Assembly (NCBI GenBank): GCA_039812485.1
Contig: JBDIAP010000001.1
Span: 1-64,000, forward strand
Length of the DNA: 64,000 nucleotides
Direction of reading: 5' to 3'
Source of the DNA: Kineosphaera sp039812485
Lineage (GTDB): Bacteria > Actinomycetota > Actinomycetes > Actinomycetales > Dermatophilaceae
The notes under the pieces are model-generated. The model was not told where the DNA came from, ran no database searches, and was given only the letters and a program-made list of their open reading frames with translations. Shown piece by piece: positions 1 to 7,947 of the stretch. Numbering within the stretch: the first letter of the stretch is position 1; each line of letters opens with the position of its first letter. The translations under genes and the position numbers were made by a program.

Positions 1-69
1 ATGCGAACCGATGCCCGGCTTCTTGTGGCGCACCTCGACCGCGCCCAACCTGGTCTCAATAGTGCTCAT
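1..69 (-). CDS. Sugar ABC transporter permease, second subunit (N-terminal fragment)
   Basis: Only the first 23 codons lie in the window, starting MSTIETRLGAVEV and running off the left edge. The assignment rests on position: it follows the first permease and the binding protein on the same strand, where MalG/SmoG-type second permeases normally sit. The visible residues are a cytoplasmic N-terminal tail without a membrane segment, so sequence alone does not prove the family. The 79-base gap to the upstream permease gene is consistent with one operon. Confidence 0.55.
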   Translation of the reverse strand, partial: MSTIETRLGAVEVRHKKPGIGSH

Positions 70-148
70 TGCTGACCCTCGCGCTCGTCACGGGCGATTC
101 TCACCCTGGTTGTATTCCTGATCCGGCGTCCGCCCGCTTCCTCGCCGC

Positions 149-1096
149 TCATCGTGTCTCCTCATTGAAAATCGTGAACACAGTCCGCAGCGCAAGCGTC
201 GCGATGATGATCGTGCCGAGCACGACGATGACGCCGGCAGCGGAGGCGCGGCCATAATCGTGGGCGGTGTAGAAGGTCTGATAGATGTAATACGGCAGGT
301 TCGCGGTGCCCAGACCACCTGAGGTGATCGTGAAGACGTGGTCGAAGTTCTGCACGATGTTGATTGCGCCGAGCAGTGCCGCGAGCTCCATGAACGGGCG
401 CATGTGCGGCAACGTCATGTGCGTGAAGATCTGCCAGGCGCTGGCCCCGTCGATGCGGGCCGCTTCGACGACGTCGAGCGGGCGGCTTTGCAGGCCGGCG
501 AGCAGGATGAGCATCATGAACGGCGTCCACTGCCAGACGATGGCCATGATGACCGCCCACAGGGGGTGCTCGCTGATCCAGTCGGGCTGCGGCGCGTTCT
601 CACCGAAGAGCAGCCGCAACATTCCGTTGAAGAGCCCGTAGACAGGGTTGTAGAGCGCGTGTTTCCACAGCAGGGCCGCGGCGATCGGCACGACGAGGAA
701 CGGCGTGATCATCATCGTGCGCACGATGCCCCGGCCCAGGAACTTGCGGTCCAGCAGCAACGCCGCGATGAGCCCGAGAATGAGGCTGATGAGCACGACG
801 GCGACCGTGAGCACGATCGTCACGATGATCGCCTGCCGCGCGTTGATGTCGGTGAAGACCTTGACGAAATTGCTGAATCCCGCAAACCCGACGTCCTCGG
901 GGTAATAGGCGTTCCAGCGCATGAACGAGATGACGATCGTCGCGACGAACGGGATCTGGGTGAGCAGGATGACGAAGATCAGCGCCGGCAGCAGCGGCAT
1001 GCGTCGGGCCCAAGCCCCGCTGCGCTGCATGCGCGACTCCTTGGCCGGGCCGGTGGCCAGCGGGTTGTTCGTGGGGTTACGGGCGACGGGACTCAC
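149..1096 (-). CDS. Sugar/polyol ABC transporter permease, MalF/SmoF type
   Basis: 315-residue inner-membrane subunit of a binding-protein-dependent carbohydrate importer. About six hydrophobic segments are visible, starting near residue 33 (LPALIFVILLTQIPF). The cytoplasmic EAA loop that docks the ATPase is present as EAARIDGASAWQIF. The C-terminal NLPYYIYQTFY stretch is like that of polyol (sorbitol/mannitol) permeases, so a polyol or related sugar is a plausible substrate; this is inference. The GTG start overlaps the stop of the binding-protein gene (GTGA), so the two are translationally coupled. No ATPase gene is visible here; such systems often share an MsmK/UgpC-type ATPase encoded elsewhere or beyond the left edge. 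Confidence 0.9.
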   Translation of the reverse strand: MSPVARNPTNNPLATGPAKESRMQRSGAWARRMPLLPALIFVILLTQIPFVATIVISFMRWNAYYPEDVGFAGFSNFVKVFTDINARQAIIVTIVLTVAVVLISLILGLIAALLLDRKFLGRGIVRTMMITPFLVVPIAAALLWKHALYNPVYGLFNGMLRLLFGENAPQPDWISEHPLWAVIMAIVWQWTPFMMLILLAGLQSRPLDVVEAARIDGASAWQIFTHMTLPHMRPFMELAALLGAINIVQNFDHVFTITSGGLGTANLPYYIYQTFYTAHDYGRASAAGVIVVLGTIIIATLALRTVFTIFNEETR

Positions 1097-2457
1097 TGCT
1101 GGCCTCGCTCACGGTAGGTCTGGGCGACGTCCTCGGCGAGCCGCTGGCCCTTGTCGAGCGCCTCGTCGACGGTCATCTGACCGGCGATGGCCGCGCTGAC
1201 GTCCTGGCTCACCTGGGTGCCCAGGTCGGGGAACTCGGGGATGTCGACGAACTGCACGCCCTGCGCCGGGCGCGGCTGGACGCCGGGGTTGAGCGGGTCG
1301 GCCGACGCGATCGCGTCGCGGGTCGGCTCGGCGAACGCCGCGGCGACCTTGAGGTATTCGGCGTTCTCATAGGTCGAGGCGCGCTTGCCGGCGGGCACGC
1401 GCGTCCACCCGAGCTTCTGCCCCACGAGCTCCTCGTACTCCTTGCTGCTCGCCCAGGAGATGAACTTCCAGGCGGCGTCCTTGCGGGGACTGGCCTGCTG
1501 GATCGACCAGGCCCACGAATACAGCCACCCCGAGCTCTTCGTCTTGACGACGGGGGCCGCGGCATAGCCGAACTTGCCCCTGTAGGGCGAGTCCTCCGAC
1601 TCCAGGGAGCCCGCCGCCGACGTGGCGTCATACCACATGGCGACCTTGCCGGTCATGAGATTGTTGAGGCACTCGGTGAAGCCGGCCTGTGGGGCGCCCT
1701 GCTCACCGTGCGCGCGCACGAGGTCGACGTAGAAGTTGACGGCCTCCTTGAACGGCGGCGCGTTGACCTGCGCCTGCCAGTCCTTGGTGAACCAGGTGCC
1801 ACCGAACGTGTTGACGACCGTCGTGAGCGGCGCGAAGATCTGGCCCCAGCCGGGCTGGCCACGCAGGCAGATGCCCTTCATGCCCGGCTGCGCGCCGTCG
1901 ACCTTGGCCGCGATGTCGGCGACCTCCTGCCACGTCGGCTTGGCGGGCACCGTGATGCCCTTGGCGTCCATGACGTCCTTGCGATACATGAGGAAGCTGC
2001 TCTCGCCGTAGAACGGCTCCCCATAGACGGTGCCGTCGACCGACAGCGACGTCGTCATCGGCGCCAGGATGTCGTCCTGCGCGAAGGCCGGGTCCGCAGC
2101 GATGTAGTCGCTCAGCGGGGCGACCCACTTCGCCTTGGCATAGATCGGGATCTCGAAGTTGCTCAGCGAGGCGACGTCGTATTGGCCTGCCTGCGAGCTG
2201 AACTCCTGGCTGATCTTGTCGCGCACATCGTTCTCGGGCAGCGCGGTGAAGTTGACCTTGATGCCGGTCTTGGCGGTGAAGTTCTCCGCGGTGAGCTGCT
2301 GCAGGTCCATCATCTGCGGGTTGTTGACCATGAGCACGTTCACGGCGTTCGGATCCCCTGACGTGCCACCCCCGCCCCACCCGGCGCAGCCGGACAGGCC
2401 GACCGCCGTCACAGCGGCGACGGAGACCGCCACCGCCCTGGTTCGTGTCCTCGACAC
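1093..2457 (-). CDS. Extracellular sugar/polyol-binding lipoprotein of the ABC importer
   Basis: 454-residue solute-binding protein, first gene of the importer operon. From the chosen GTG start it has an Arg-rich N-terminus, a hydrophobic stretch and a lipobox L-S-G-C with Cys24 as the lipidation site, followed by a Gly-rich linker and a family 1 binding-protein body (DVASLSNFEIPIYAKAKWV, YGESSFLMYRKDV). The GTG is chosen because AGGAGG lies 4 bases upstream. In-frame ATGs at 2484 and 2505 lie inside or upstream of the operator palindrome and have no Shine-Dalgarno. Transcription appears to be controlled by two CATATG-centred operators just downstream of the promoter. Confidence 0.9.
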   Translation of the reverse strand: MSRTRTRAVAVSVAAVTAVGLSGCAGWGGGGTSGDPNAVNVLMVNNPQMMDLQQLTAENFTAKTGIKVNFTALPENDVRDKISQEFSSQAGQYDVASLSNFEIPIYAKAKWVAPLSDYIAADPAFAQDDILAPMTTSLSVDGTVYGEPFYGESSFLMYRKDVMDAKGITVPAKPTWQEVADIAAKVDGAQPGMKGICLRGQPGWGQIFAPLTTVVNTFGGTWFTKDWQAQVNAPPFKEAVNFYVDLVRAHGEQGAPQAGFTECLNNLMTGKVAMWYDATSAAGSLESEDSPYRGKFGYAAAPVVKTKSSGWLYSWAWSIQQASPRKDAAWKFISWASSKEYEELVGQKLGWTRVPAGKRASTYENAEYLKVAAAFAEPTRDAIASADPLNPGVQPRPAQGVQFVDIPEFPDLGTQVSQDVSAAIAGQMTVDEALDKGQRLAEDVAQTYRERGQQ

Positions 2458-2477
2458 ACGTCCTCCTCGTTGAGGCT

Positions 2478-2491
2478 TGCTCATATGAGCA
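2478..2491. promoter_or_regulatory. Perfect palindromic operator O1 (probable SorC-family site)
   Basis: TGCTCATATGAGCA is a perfect 14-bp palindrome in the 5' leader of the ABC importer operon. A second near-copy lies 21 bp away, two helical turns. Position downstream of the promoter fits repression by the divergently encoded SorC-type regulator. Binding by that protein is inferred, not shown. Confidence 0.6.
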
Positions 2492-2498
2492 CACACCG

Positions 2499-2512
2499 TG
2501 CACATATGAGGG
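2499..2512. promoter_or_regulatory. Second operator O2, imperfect copy of O1
   Basis: TGCACATATGAGGG matches O1 at 11 or 12 of 14 positions and keeps the CATATGAG core. It starts about 4 bases after the predicted transcription start of the ABC operon. The 21-bp spacing to O1 would place two bound dimers or a tetramer on the same DNA face. Confidence 0.55.
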
Positions 2513-2522
2513 TTGCGGATGC

Positions 2523-2551
2523 ATTCAAGTGCGACGTCGAGTCGTTGTCAA
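2523..2551 (-). promoter_or_regulatory. SigA-type promoter of the ABC importer operon
   Basis: On the minus strand a perfect -35 TTGACA (2551-2546) is followed by a 17-bp spacer and a -10 TTGAAT (2528-2523, 4 of 6 consensus positions). The predicted start near 2516 puts both palindromic operators in the early transcribed region. Confidence 0.6.
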
Positions 2552-2712
2552 TAGGGCGGGCCGCAGCCGTTCGGCGCGATGATTCAAGCTTGCGACCACG
2601 CTCGTTGCCGGGCGACCCCGGGCAGTGACAACGCGGCCTTCGTCGCGCCCGCCTCGCCCACACGGCGGCCGTACGCTGGTGCAGCTACGCAGGGGCACGG
2701 GAGGCTGATCAG

Positions 2713-3687
2713 ATGAGCGGACGCAGCGCACCGGCGGCCGGGGCAGGCCGCGTCGCTGGGCCTTTGCACGCCGTGCTCCTCGGCACGGTCGCCCGGCGGT
2801 TCTACGTCGAGGGGGCGTCCAAGGTCGAGATCGCGCGTGACCTCGACGTCAGCCGGTTCAAGGTGGCCCGCCTGCTCGAGGAGGCGGTGCAGAGCGGTTT
2901 CGTGCGCATCGAGATCGGCAATCCCGGTGACCTCGACCTCGACCTGTCGGCACGCCTGGCCGACGCGCTGGGCCTGCGGGAGTGCCTCGTCATCGACACC
3001 GACGGCGACACGCCCTCCGACGCGCGGGCCCGGCTCGGCGCCGCGGCTGCCGCCTACCTCTCCGAGGTCGTCATCGCCGACGACGTGCTCGGCCTGCCCT
3101 GGGCTCGCGAGGTCTATGCGATGGTGCAGGCCCTGACGTCGTTGGCTCCCGTCGACATCGTGCAGATGTGCGGCGCCCAGCCCCCGCCCGGCGGTGACGC
3201 GAGCGCCGTCGAGGTCGTCGTCCACGCCGCTCGCGTCTCGGGCGGCCGAGGTCACGTGTTCTATGCGCCGCTCCTCGTCGACGATGAGGACGCCGCGGCG
3301 ACGGTGCGCCGACAGTCCTCGGTCGCGCAGGCCCTCGAGCACACCCACAGGGTGACGCGCGCGATCGTCGGTGTCGGCTCTTGGGGGCCGGGCACCTCGA
3401 CCGTCTACGACTCGATCCGTCCCGCGGCGCGTGAGGAGCTGCGGGCACAGGGCATCGTCGGCGAGGTCTCCGGCGTGTTCTTCGACGCCGACGGCCGGAT
3501 CAGGCACCCTGACCTGGAGCGGCGCGTGGTCAGCCTCGGCGCCGACGCCCTGCTGGCCATCCCGCACGTCTGCGGACTCGTGCTCGGGCCCGCCAAGGCC
3601 CCGGCCGTCCGGGCGGTCGTCCGCGGCGGGATCGTCGATTCGCTCATCGTCGATTCCGCCCTGGGACGGGCACTCCTCGACGGTTAG
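2713..3687 (+). CDS. SorC/DeoR-family sugar-binding transcriptional regulator
   Basis: 324 residues with an N-terminal helix-turn-helix at about residues 37-58 (SKVEIARDLDVSRFKVARLL) followed by a SorC-type phosphosugar-binding domain filling the rest. These proteins act as tetrameric repressors or activators of adjacent sugar or polyol operons and are released by a phosphorylated sugar. It is transcribed divergently from the ABC importer and faces two palindromic operators, so it is the likely regulator. GGGAGG lies about 11 bases before the ATG. Its TAG stop is the first half of the -10 element of the next gene. Confidence 0.88.
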   Translation: MSGRSAPAAGAGRVAGPLHAVLLGTVARRFYVEGASKVEIARDLDVSRFKVARLLEEAVQSGFVRIEIGNPGDLDLDLSARLADALGLRECLVIDTDGDTPSDARARLGAAAAAYLSEVVIADDVLGLPWAREVYAMVQALTSLAPVDIVQMCGAQPPPGGDASAVEVVVHAARVSGGRGHVFYAPLLVDDEDAAATVRRQSSVAQALEHTHRVTRAIVGVGSWGPGTSTVYDSIRPAAREELRAQGIVGEVSGVFFDADGRIRHPDLERRVVSLGADALLAIPHVCGLVLGPAKAPAVRAVVRGGIVDSLIVDSALGRALLDG

Positions 3688-3690
3688 AGT
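3685..3690 (+). promoter_or_regulatory. Leaderless-type -10 element for the PEBP-like gene
   Basis: TAGAGT lies 6 bases before the ATG at 3697, the arrangement expected when transcription starts at the start codon. Its first three bases are the stop codon of the regulator gene. There is no Shine-Dalgarno sequence. Confidence 0.6.
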
Positions 3691-3696
3691 CGGGCC

Positions 3697-4233
3697 ATGA
3701 ACTTGGACCGACCCCAGGCCCCCGACCCCTATTCGCTACTGCCCCAGACCGCGTCGTTCGAGGTGACGAGCCCGGACTTCGCCGACGGGCAGCCGCTGCC
3801 GGCCAAGCACGCGTTCGGTGAGGACAACCTCTCGCCCGCGTTGAACTGGTCGGGCGCGCCCGAGGGCACGAAGTCGTTCGTGCTCTCGTGCTTCGACCCC
3901 GACGCCCCGACACCGTCGGGCTTCTGGCACTGGTTCGCCGTCGGGTTGGCAGCCGACGCTACACAGGCGCCCGAGGGCGCTGGGCACATCGGCGGCGGGT
4001 CGCTGCCGGGCACGGTCGTGCAGCTGCCCAACGACTTCGGCACCCGCGATTTCGGCGGCGCCGCCCCGCCCCCCGGCGACCGCCCGCACCGCTACATCTT
4101 CGCCGTGCATGCCCTCGACACCGACGAGCTGGGCATCGAGGCCGACACGACCCCGGCCAAGGCGTCGTTCCTCATGCTCGGCCACATCATCGGCCGCGCG
4201 ACCCTCACGGGCACCTACGCGATCGCGGGCTGA
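3697..4233 (+). CDS. YbhB/YbcL-family (PEBP, Raf kinase inhibitor-like) protein
   Basis: 178-residue single-domain protein of the phosphatidylethanolamine-binding protein fold. Family hallmarks are visible: the DPDAP loop (CFDPDAPTPSGFWHWF), the GDRPHRY segment of the anion-binding pocket and a C-terminal GHIIGRATLTGTYAI. No signal peptide is seen, so it should be cytoplasmic. Bacterial members have no agreed physiological role; small-molecule binding is the usual assumption. The ATG has no ribosome site but sits 6 bases after TAGAGT, indicating a leaderless mRNA. It converges on the methyltransferase gene with a hairpin between them. Confidence 0.88.
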   Translation: MNLDRPQAPDPYSLLPQTASFEVTSPDFADGQPLPAKHAFGEDNLSPALNWSGAPEGTKSFVLSCFDPDAPTPSGFWHWFAVGLAADATQAPEGAGHIGGGSLPGTVVQLPNDFGTRDFGGAAPPPGDRPHRYIFAVHALDTDELGIEADTTPAKASFLMLGHIIGRATLTGTYAIAG

Positions 4234-4252
4234 CGCCGGGCCATCCGCGACG

Positions 4253-4283
4253 GGGCGGGCCACCGAGCCGCGGTGGCCCGCCC
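4253..4283. terminator. Bidirectional hairpin terminator
   Basis: A perfect 12-bp stem (GGGCGGGCCACC / GGTGGCCCGCCC) with a 7-base loop lies between the convergent PEBP-like and methyltransferase genes. There is no U-tract, as is common in high-GC actinobacteria. Confidence 0.65.
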
Positions 4284-4320
4284 GTCGGGTTCCGGCGTCG
4301 TCGCGGCGCGCACCCGGGGA

Positions 4321-5136
4321 TCACGGCCGATCGGCGCGCAGCGCCCACATCGCCACCGCGCCGGCCGCGGCGACGTTGAGGGAGTCGACCCCACCGGCCA
4401 TGGGGATGCGCACGACGAGGTCGCTGCGGGTGACCGTGCGGGCAGCGAGCCCGTCACCCTCCGTGCCGAGCACGAGCGCGAGCCGGTGCGGCGGATCCGC
4501 GGCCACCTCGTCGAGGCCGATGGCCTCGGGCGACAGCGCGAGCGCCGCCACCGTGAACCCCTGCCGTCGGAGGCCGTCGATGGCCGCCGGCCACGGTTCG
4601 ATCCGCGTCCACGGCACCTGGAAGACCGTGCCCATCGACACCCGCACACTGCGCCGGTAGAGGGGATCGGCGCACCGCGGCGTGACGAGCACCGCATCGA
4701 CGCCGAGCGCGGCCACCGACCGAAACACGGCCCCGACGTTCGTGTGATCGACGATGTCTTCGAGCACGACGACGCGGCGGGCCCCCGCCAGCAGGTCCTC
4801 GACCCGCCGCAGCCGGGGTCGGTGCATGGACGCGAGCGCGCCACGATGCAGGTGAAACCCGGTGAGCGAGCGGATGACATCCGGTTCGCCCACGTAGACG
4901 GGCACGCCGCCCGCCTCGGCGTCGGCGACGAGCCCGGCCAGGTCGTCGAGCCAGCGCGGGGCCATGAGGAACGAGCGCGGCCGGTGGCCCGCGGCGAGCG
5001 CCCGGCGGATGACCTTCTCGCTCTCGGCGAGGTAGAGCCCGTGCTCGGGTTCGAGCCGGGTGCGCAGGGCCATGTCGGTCAGGCGCAGGTAGTCGGCGAC
5101 GCGCTCGTCGCTCGGATCCTCGATGACGATGGGCAT
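4321..5136 (-). CDS. TrmH/SpoU-family rRNA/tRNA 2'-O-methyltransferase
   Basis: 271-residue RNA methyltransferase of the SPOUT class, which moves a methyl group from S-adenosylmethionine to a ribose 2'-OH. The N-terminal substrate-binding part (about residues 1-100) is followed by the catalytic domain with motif 1 LEDIVDHTNVGAVFRS, motif 2 LVLGTEGDGL and motif 3 IPMAGGVDSLNVAAAGAV, which form the knotted cofactor site. The ATG at 5136 is chosen because it overlaps the stop of the TauE gene (TGATG). A longer open frame upstream lies inside that gene. The RNA target cannot be told from sequence. Confidence 0.9.
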   Translation of the reverse strand: MPIVIEDPSDERVADYLRLTDMALRTRLEPEHGLYLAESEKVIRRALAAGHRPRSFLMAPRWLDDLAGLVADAEAGGVPVYVGEPDVIRSLTGFHLHRGALASMHRPRLRRVEDLLAGARRVVVLEDIVDHTNVGAVFRSVAALGVDAVLVTPRCADPLYRRSVRVSMGTVFQVPWTRIEPWPAAIDGLRRQGFTVAALALSPEAIGLDEVAADPPHRLALVLGTEGDGLAARTVTRSDLVVRIPMAGGVDSLNVAAAGAVAMWALRADRP

Positions 5137-5903
5137 CAGGCGAAGACGGTCATCTTGAGGATGGCCACGACGCCGACGACGATGATGACCCCGCGCAGCA
5201 CGAGCGGCGGCAGCCGGCGCCCGATGCGGGCCCCGATGACGCCGCCGATGAGACTGCCGACCCCGACGAGGGCGGCCGCGCGCCAGTCCACGTGATGGCT
5301 GCTGAACACGACGAACGTGAGCGCCGCGACACCGTTGACGATGAGCGCGAGCAGGTTCTTCAGGCCGTTGAGCACCTGCAGCTCCTCGGACATGAGCGTG
5401 CTCAGCAGCCCGATGAGGATGACCCCCTGGGCGGCACCGAAGTAGCCGCCGTAGACGCCGGTCAGCGCCACGAGCACCCACACGAGGACCTTACGGTCCG
5501 GGGCGCCGGTCGCCGGGTGGTGCGCGCGGGCCCGCTTCTGCAGTGCCGGGCCGAAGACGACGAGCAGCAGCCCGACGAAGATGAGGGCGGGGACGACCGC
5601 GTCGAAGACGCTCTCGGGCAGCACGAGCAGCAGCAATGCGCCGATGATGCCGCCGACGAGAGACGCCGGCCCGAGGTGGCGGATCGTCGGCACCGCCCGC
5701 GCGAGTTCGCGGCGATAACCGTGGACGCCGCTGATCCCGCCCGGGACGAGGCCGATGTTGTTGCTGATATTGGCCACGAGCGGCGGATAGCCGAAGAAGA
5801 GCAACGTCGGAAACGTCACGAGCGACCCGGAGCCGACGATGGTGTTGATCGTGCCGGCGGCCATGCCGGCCAACAGGATGGCGATGACCTCGAACGCTGA
5901 CAC
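5136..5903 (-). CDS. TauE/SafE-family membrane transporter (sulfite/organosulfonate exporter type)
   Basis: 255 residues, almost entirely hydrophobic, with about eight membrane segments in two repeated halves. The N-terminal half carries the family motif around GTINTIVGSGSLVTFPTLL. The family exports sulfite, sulfoacetate or similar anions, but the substrate here is unknown. The GTG start at 5903 is preceded by TAGGGT and 6 bases, so it is likely leaderless, and the start lies in the arm of a hairpin. The stop overlaps the start of the methyltransferase gene, so the two form an operon although their functions seem unrelated. Confidence 0.85.
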   Translation of the reverse strand: MSAFEVIAILLAGMAAGTINTIVGSGSLVTFPTLLFFGYPPLVANISNNIGLVPGGISGVHGYRRELARAVPTIRHLGPASLVGGIIGALLLLVLPESVFDAVVPALIFVGLLLVVFGPALQKRARAHHPATGAPDRKVLVWVLVALTGVYGGYFGAAQGVILIGLLSTLMSEELQVLNGLKNLLALIVNGVAALTFVVFSSHHVDWRAAALVGVGSLIGGVIGARIGRRLPPLVLRGVIIVVGVVAILKMTVFA

Positions 5904-5909
5904 CCCGAC

Positions 5910-5915
5910 ACCCTA
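5910..5915 (-). promoter_or_regulatory. Leaderless-type -10 element for the TauE gene
   Basis: TAGGGT on the minus strand is followed by 6 bases and then the GTG start at 5903. No ribosome-binding site is present. The element lies within the loop region of an inverted repeat (arms 5899-5907 and 5925-5933, GACACCCCG / CGGGGTGTC). Confidence 0.6.
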
Positions 5916-5984
5916 ACGGGGTGCCGGGGTGTCCTCGCGGGGACGTCTGCCGCCGCGCGACCGCCGCGCGGCAGCGAGACCGGG

Positions 5985-7139
5985 TCAGCCGCGCTGCTCG
6001 GGCTCGGCGGCAGGAGCGGCCGGTGCCCGGTCGCCGATCGGCGCCTGGGGGGCGGCATGGGCGCCGCCGAGGGCGTGCTGGCCGCCCCGGACCGGCGAGC
6101 GCGACGCGCCCTCGGCCTCGGCGACGGACCGGGCGGCCTCGTCGCGCGCCTCGGCGAGTGCCTCCGCGGGGTCCTGCAGCGCGGTCTTGCCGAAGGGCAG
6201 GTCCTCGGCCGCGGGGGCGTCGGCGGGTGTGTAGTCGTCGTCGGAGCCGCCGAAGTCGAACGGGCGGCTGCTCTCGGCCCCGAACGCGGCGCCGAATCCC
6301 TTGAGCGCCTCGGTGAACTCGCCCGGCACGATCCACATCTTGTTGGCGTCGCCGCGGGCCAGCTGCGGCAGCACCTGCAGGTACTGGTAGGCGAGCAGCT
6401 TCTGGTCGGGCTTGCCGCGGTGGATCGCGTCGAAGACCTGCTGGATCGCCCGGGCCTGGCCCTGGGCCTCGAGGATGCGCGACTGGGCCGAGCCCTCGGC
6501 CCGCAGGATCTGGCTCTGCTTCTCACCCTCGGCGGTGAGGATCGCCGACTGCTTGACACCCTCCGCCGTGAGGATCGCGGCGCGGCGGTCGCGCTCGGCG
6601 CGCATCTGCTTCTCCATCGAGTCCTGCACGCTGTGCGGCGGGTCGATGGCCTTGAGCTCGACGCGGGCGACGCGGATGCCCCAGCGGCCGGTCGCCTCGT
6701 CGAGCACGCCGCGCAGCTGGCCGTTGATCTGGTCGCGGCTTGTCAGCGTCTGCTCGAGGTCCATCGAGCCGATGACGTTGCGCAGCGTGGTGACGGTCAG
6801 CTGCTCGATGCCCTGGATGAAGTTGGCGATCTCGTAGACCGCGTCCTTGGCGTCGGTCACCGCGTAGTAGATGACGGTGTCGATGTTGACGACGAGGTTG
6901 TCGCTCGTGATGACCGGCTGCGGCGGGAAGCTGACGACCTGCTCACGCAGGTCGATGTTCGCCCGGACCTTGTCGACGAAGGGCACCAAGAGGTGGATGC
7001 CCGGGTCGAGGGTGCGCGAATACTTGCCGAGTCGTTCGACGATCTGCGACGTCTGCTGCGGCACGATCCGCACGGCGCGCACGACGACGACGACCGCGAA
7101 GATGACGATGAGCAGCAGCAGGATCAGTCCGAAATCCAT
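5985..7139 (-). CDS. SPFH/band-7 (stomatin/QmcA-like) membrane protein
   Basis: 384 residues: an N-terminal membrane anchor (about 3-24, FGLILLLLIVIFAVVVVV), an SPFH domain (about 25-210, with VERLGKYSRTLDPGIHLLVPF and DPPHSVQDSMEKQMRAERDRRA), an Ala/Glu-rich helical region with repeated ILTAEG/ILRAEG motifs, and a disordered Gly/Pro/Ala-rich tail. SPFH proteins form oligomeric membrane microdomain scaffolds and can regulate FtsH-type proteases. The NfeD-like gene upstream on the same strand is its usual partner. A GGGAGGAA ribosome site precedes the ATG. Confidence 0.9.
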   Translation of the reverse strand: MDFGLILLLLIVIFAVVVVVRAVRIVPQQTSQIVERLGKYSRTLDPGIHLLVPFVDKVRANIDLREQVVSFPPQPVITSDNLVVNIDTVIYYAVTDAKDAVYEIANFIQGIEQLTVTTLRNVIGSMDLEQTLTSRDQINGQLRGVLDEATGRWGIRVARVELKAIDPPHSVQDSMEKQMRAERDRRAAILTAEGVKQSAILTAEGEKQSQILRAEGSAQSRILEAQGQARAIQQVFDAIHRGKPDQKLLAYQYLQVLPQLARGDANKMWIVPGEFTEALKGFGAAFGAESSRPFDFGGSDDDYTPADAPAAEDLPFGKTALQDPAEALAEARDEAARSVAEAEGASRSPVRGGQHALGGAHAAPQAPIGDRAPAAPAAEPEQRG

Positions 7140-7250
7140 GTGCGTTCCTCCCTGGTGCTGGATGAGTCTGATGGTGGGCGACCGGTCCGTGTCGCCGTGG
7201 CGGGGCCGGGACGGTGACGCAGCGGACCCGCTGCCGATGTCACCGGCGGG

Positions 7251-7742
7251 TCACCGGGGCTCGTTCGTGGGGCGCGGGGGCACGTCCTGCAGCGGCGCCG
7301 CCGGCGTCACGACGAGGGTCGCGCCGTCGACCGCGGTGACCCGCGCCTGCGAGTCGACCGAGATGGGGGTGTCCCCTGCATCGATCCGCGCCGTCCATGT
7401 GTCGCCGTCGACGCGCAGGAGCCCGTGCCGCTCGTCGATGGCCTCGACGGCCACGCCGACCCGGCCGATGTAGCGGGCGGTGCCGATCGCGGGCCCGTCC
7501 CGAGTGTCGAGGTGCTTCTTCGCGATGGGCCGGACGACGCCGAGCAGCGCGACCGACACGACGGCCGCGACGAGCACCTGCGCGACGACCGGAAACCCGA
7601 GCAGGGCCACGACCGCGGCGGCGACCGCGCCGCCGGCCATCATCATGAAGATGAAGTCGACCGTGGCCGCCTCGACGACCCCGAGCACCAAGGCCAACGC
7701 CAGCCAGACGGCCCATTCGTTGCCCTGCAGCCAATCCGGCAC
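7251..7742 (-). CDS. NfeD-like membrane protein (partner of the SPFH protein)
   Basis: 163 residues: three or four N-terminal membrane segments (about 8-75), then a soluble OB-fold NfeD-C domain (about 90-150, GTARYIGRVGVAVEAI, LLRVDGDTWTARI). NfeDs assist assembly or function of SPFH proteins, and the SPFH gene follows 111 bases downstream. GTG at 7742 is chosen because an AGGGGTGA ribosome site lies just upstream and the frame above it encodes a Pro/Arg-rich, non-protein-like sequence. Confidence 0.85.
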   Translation of the reverse strand: MPDWLQGNEWAVWLALALVLGVVEAATVDFIFMMMAGGAVAAAVVALLGFPVVAQVLVAAVVSVALLGVVRPIAKKHLDTRDGPAIGTARYIGRVGVAVEAIDERHGLLRVDGDTWTARIDAGDTPISVDSQARVTAVDGATLVVTPAAPLQDVPPRPTNEPR

Positions 7743-7947
7743 GTCATCACCCCTGTTCGTCGCTCGCGCGGGCGGGCCCGCGGCGAGGCGGCGCCCCTTG
7801 ACCCCTGTATACAGTGCGACGACCCTGGCGGCACCCTGGTTCCTGCCCCGACACACCCCGACCCCGATTGGGGGTCGACACCCAGGGCGTCGAGCGGGCC
7901 GCGGGCGCCGAGGGCCGGGGGCGCCGCGCCCGAGGCCGCCCGGCTCC

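Noticed and set aside
5137..5481. N-terminal extension of the RNA methyltransferase
   Set aside because: The extra frame lies inside the TauE gene; the ATG overlapping the TauE stop gives a normal-length enzyme.
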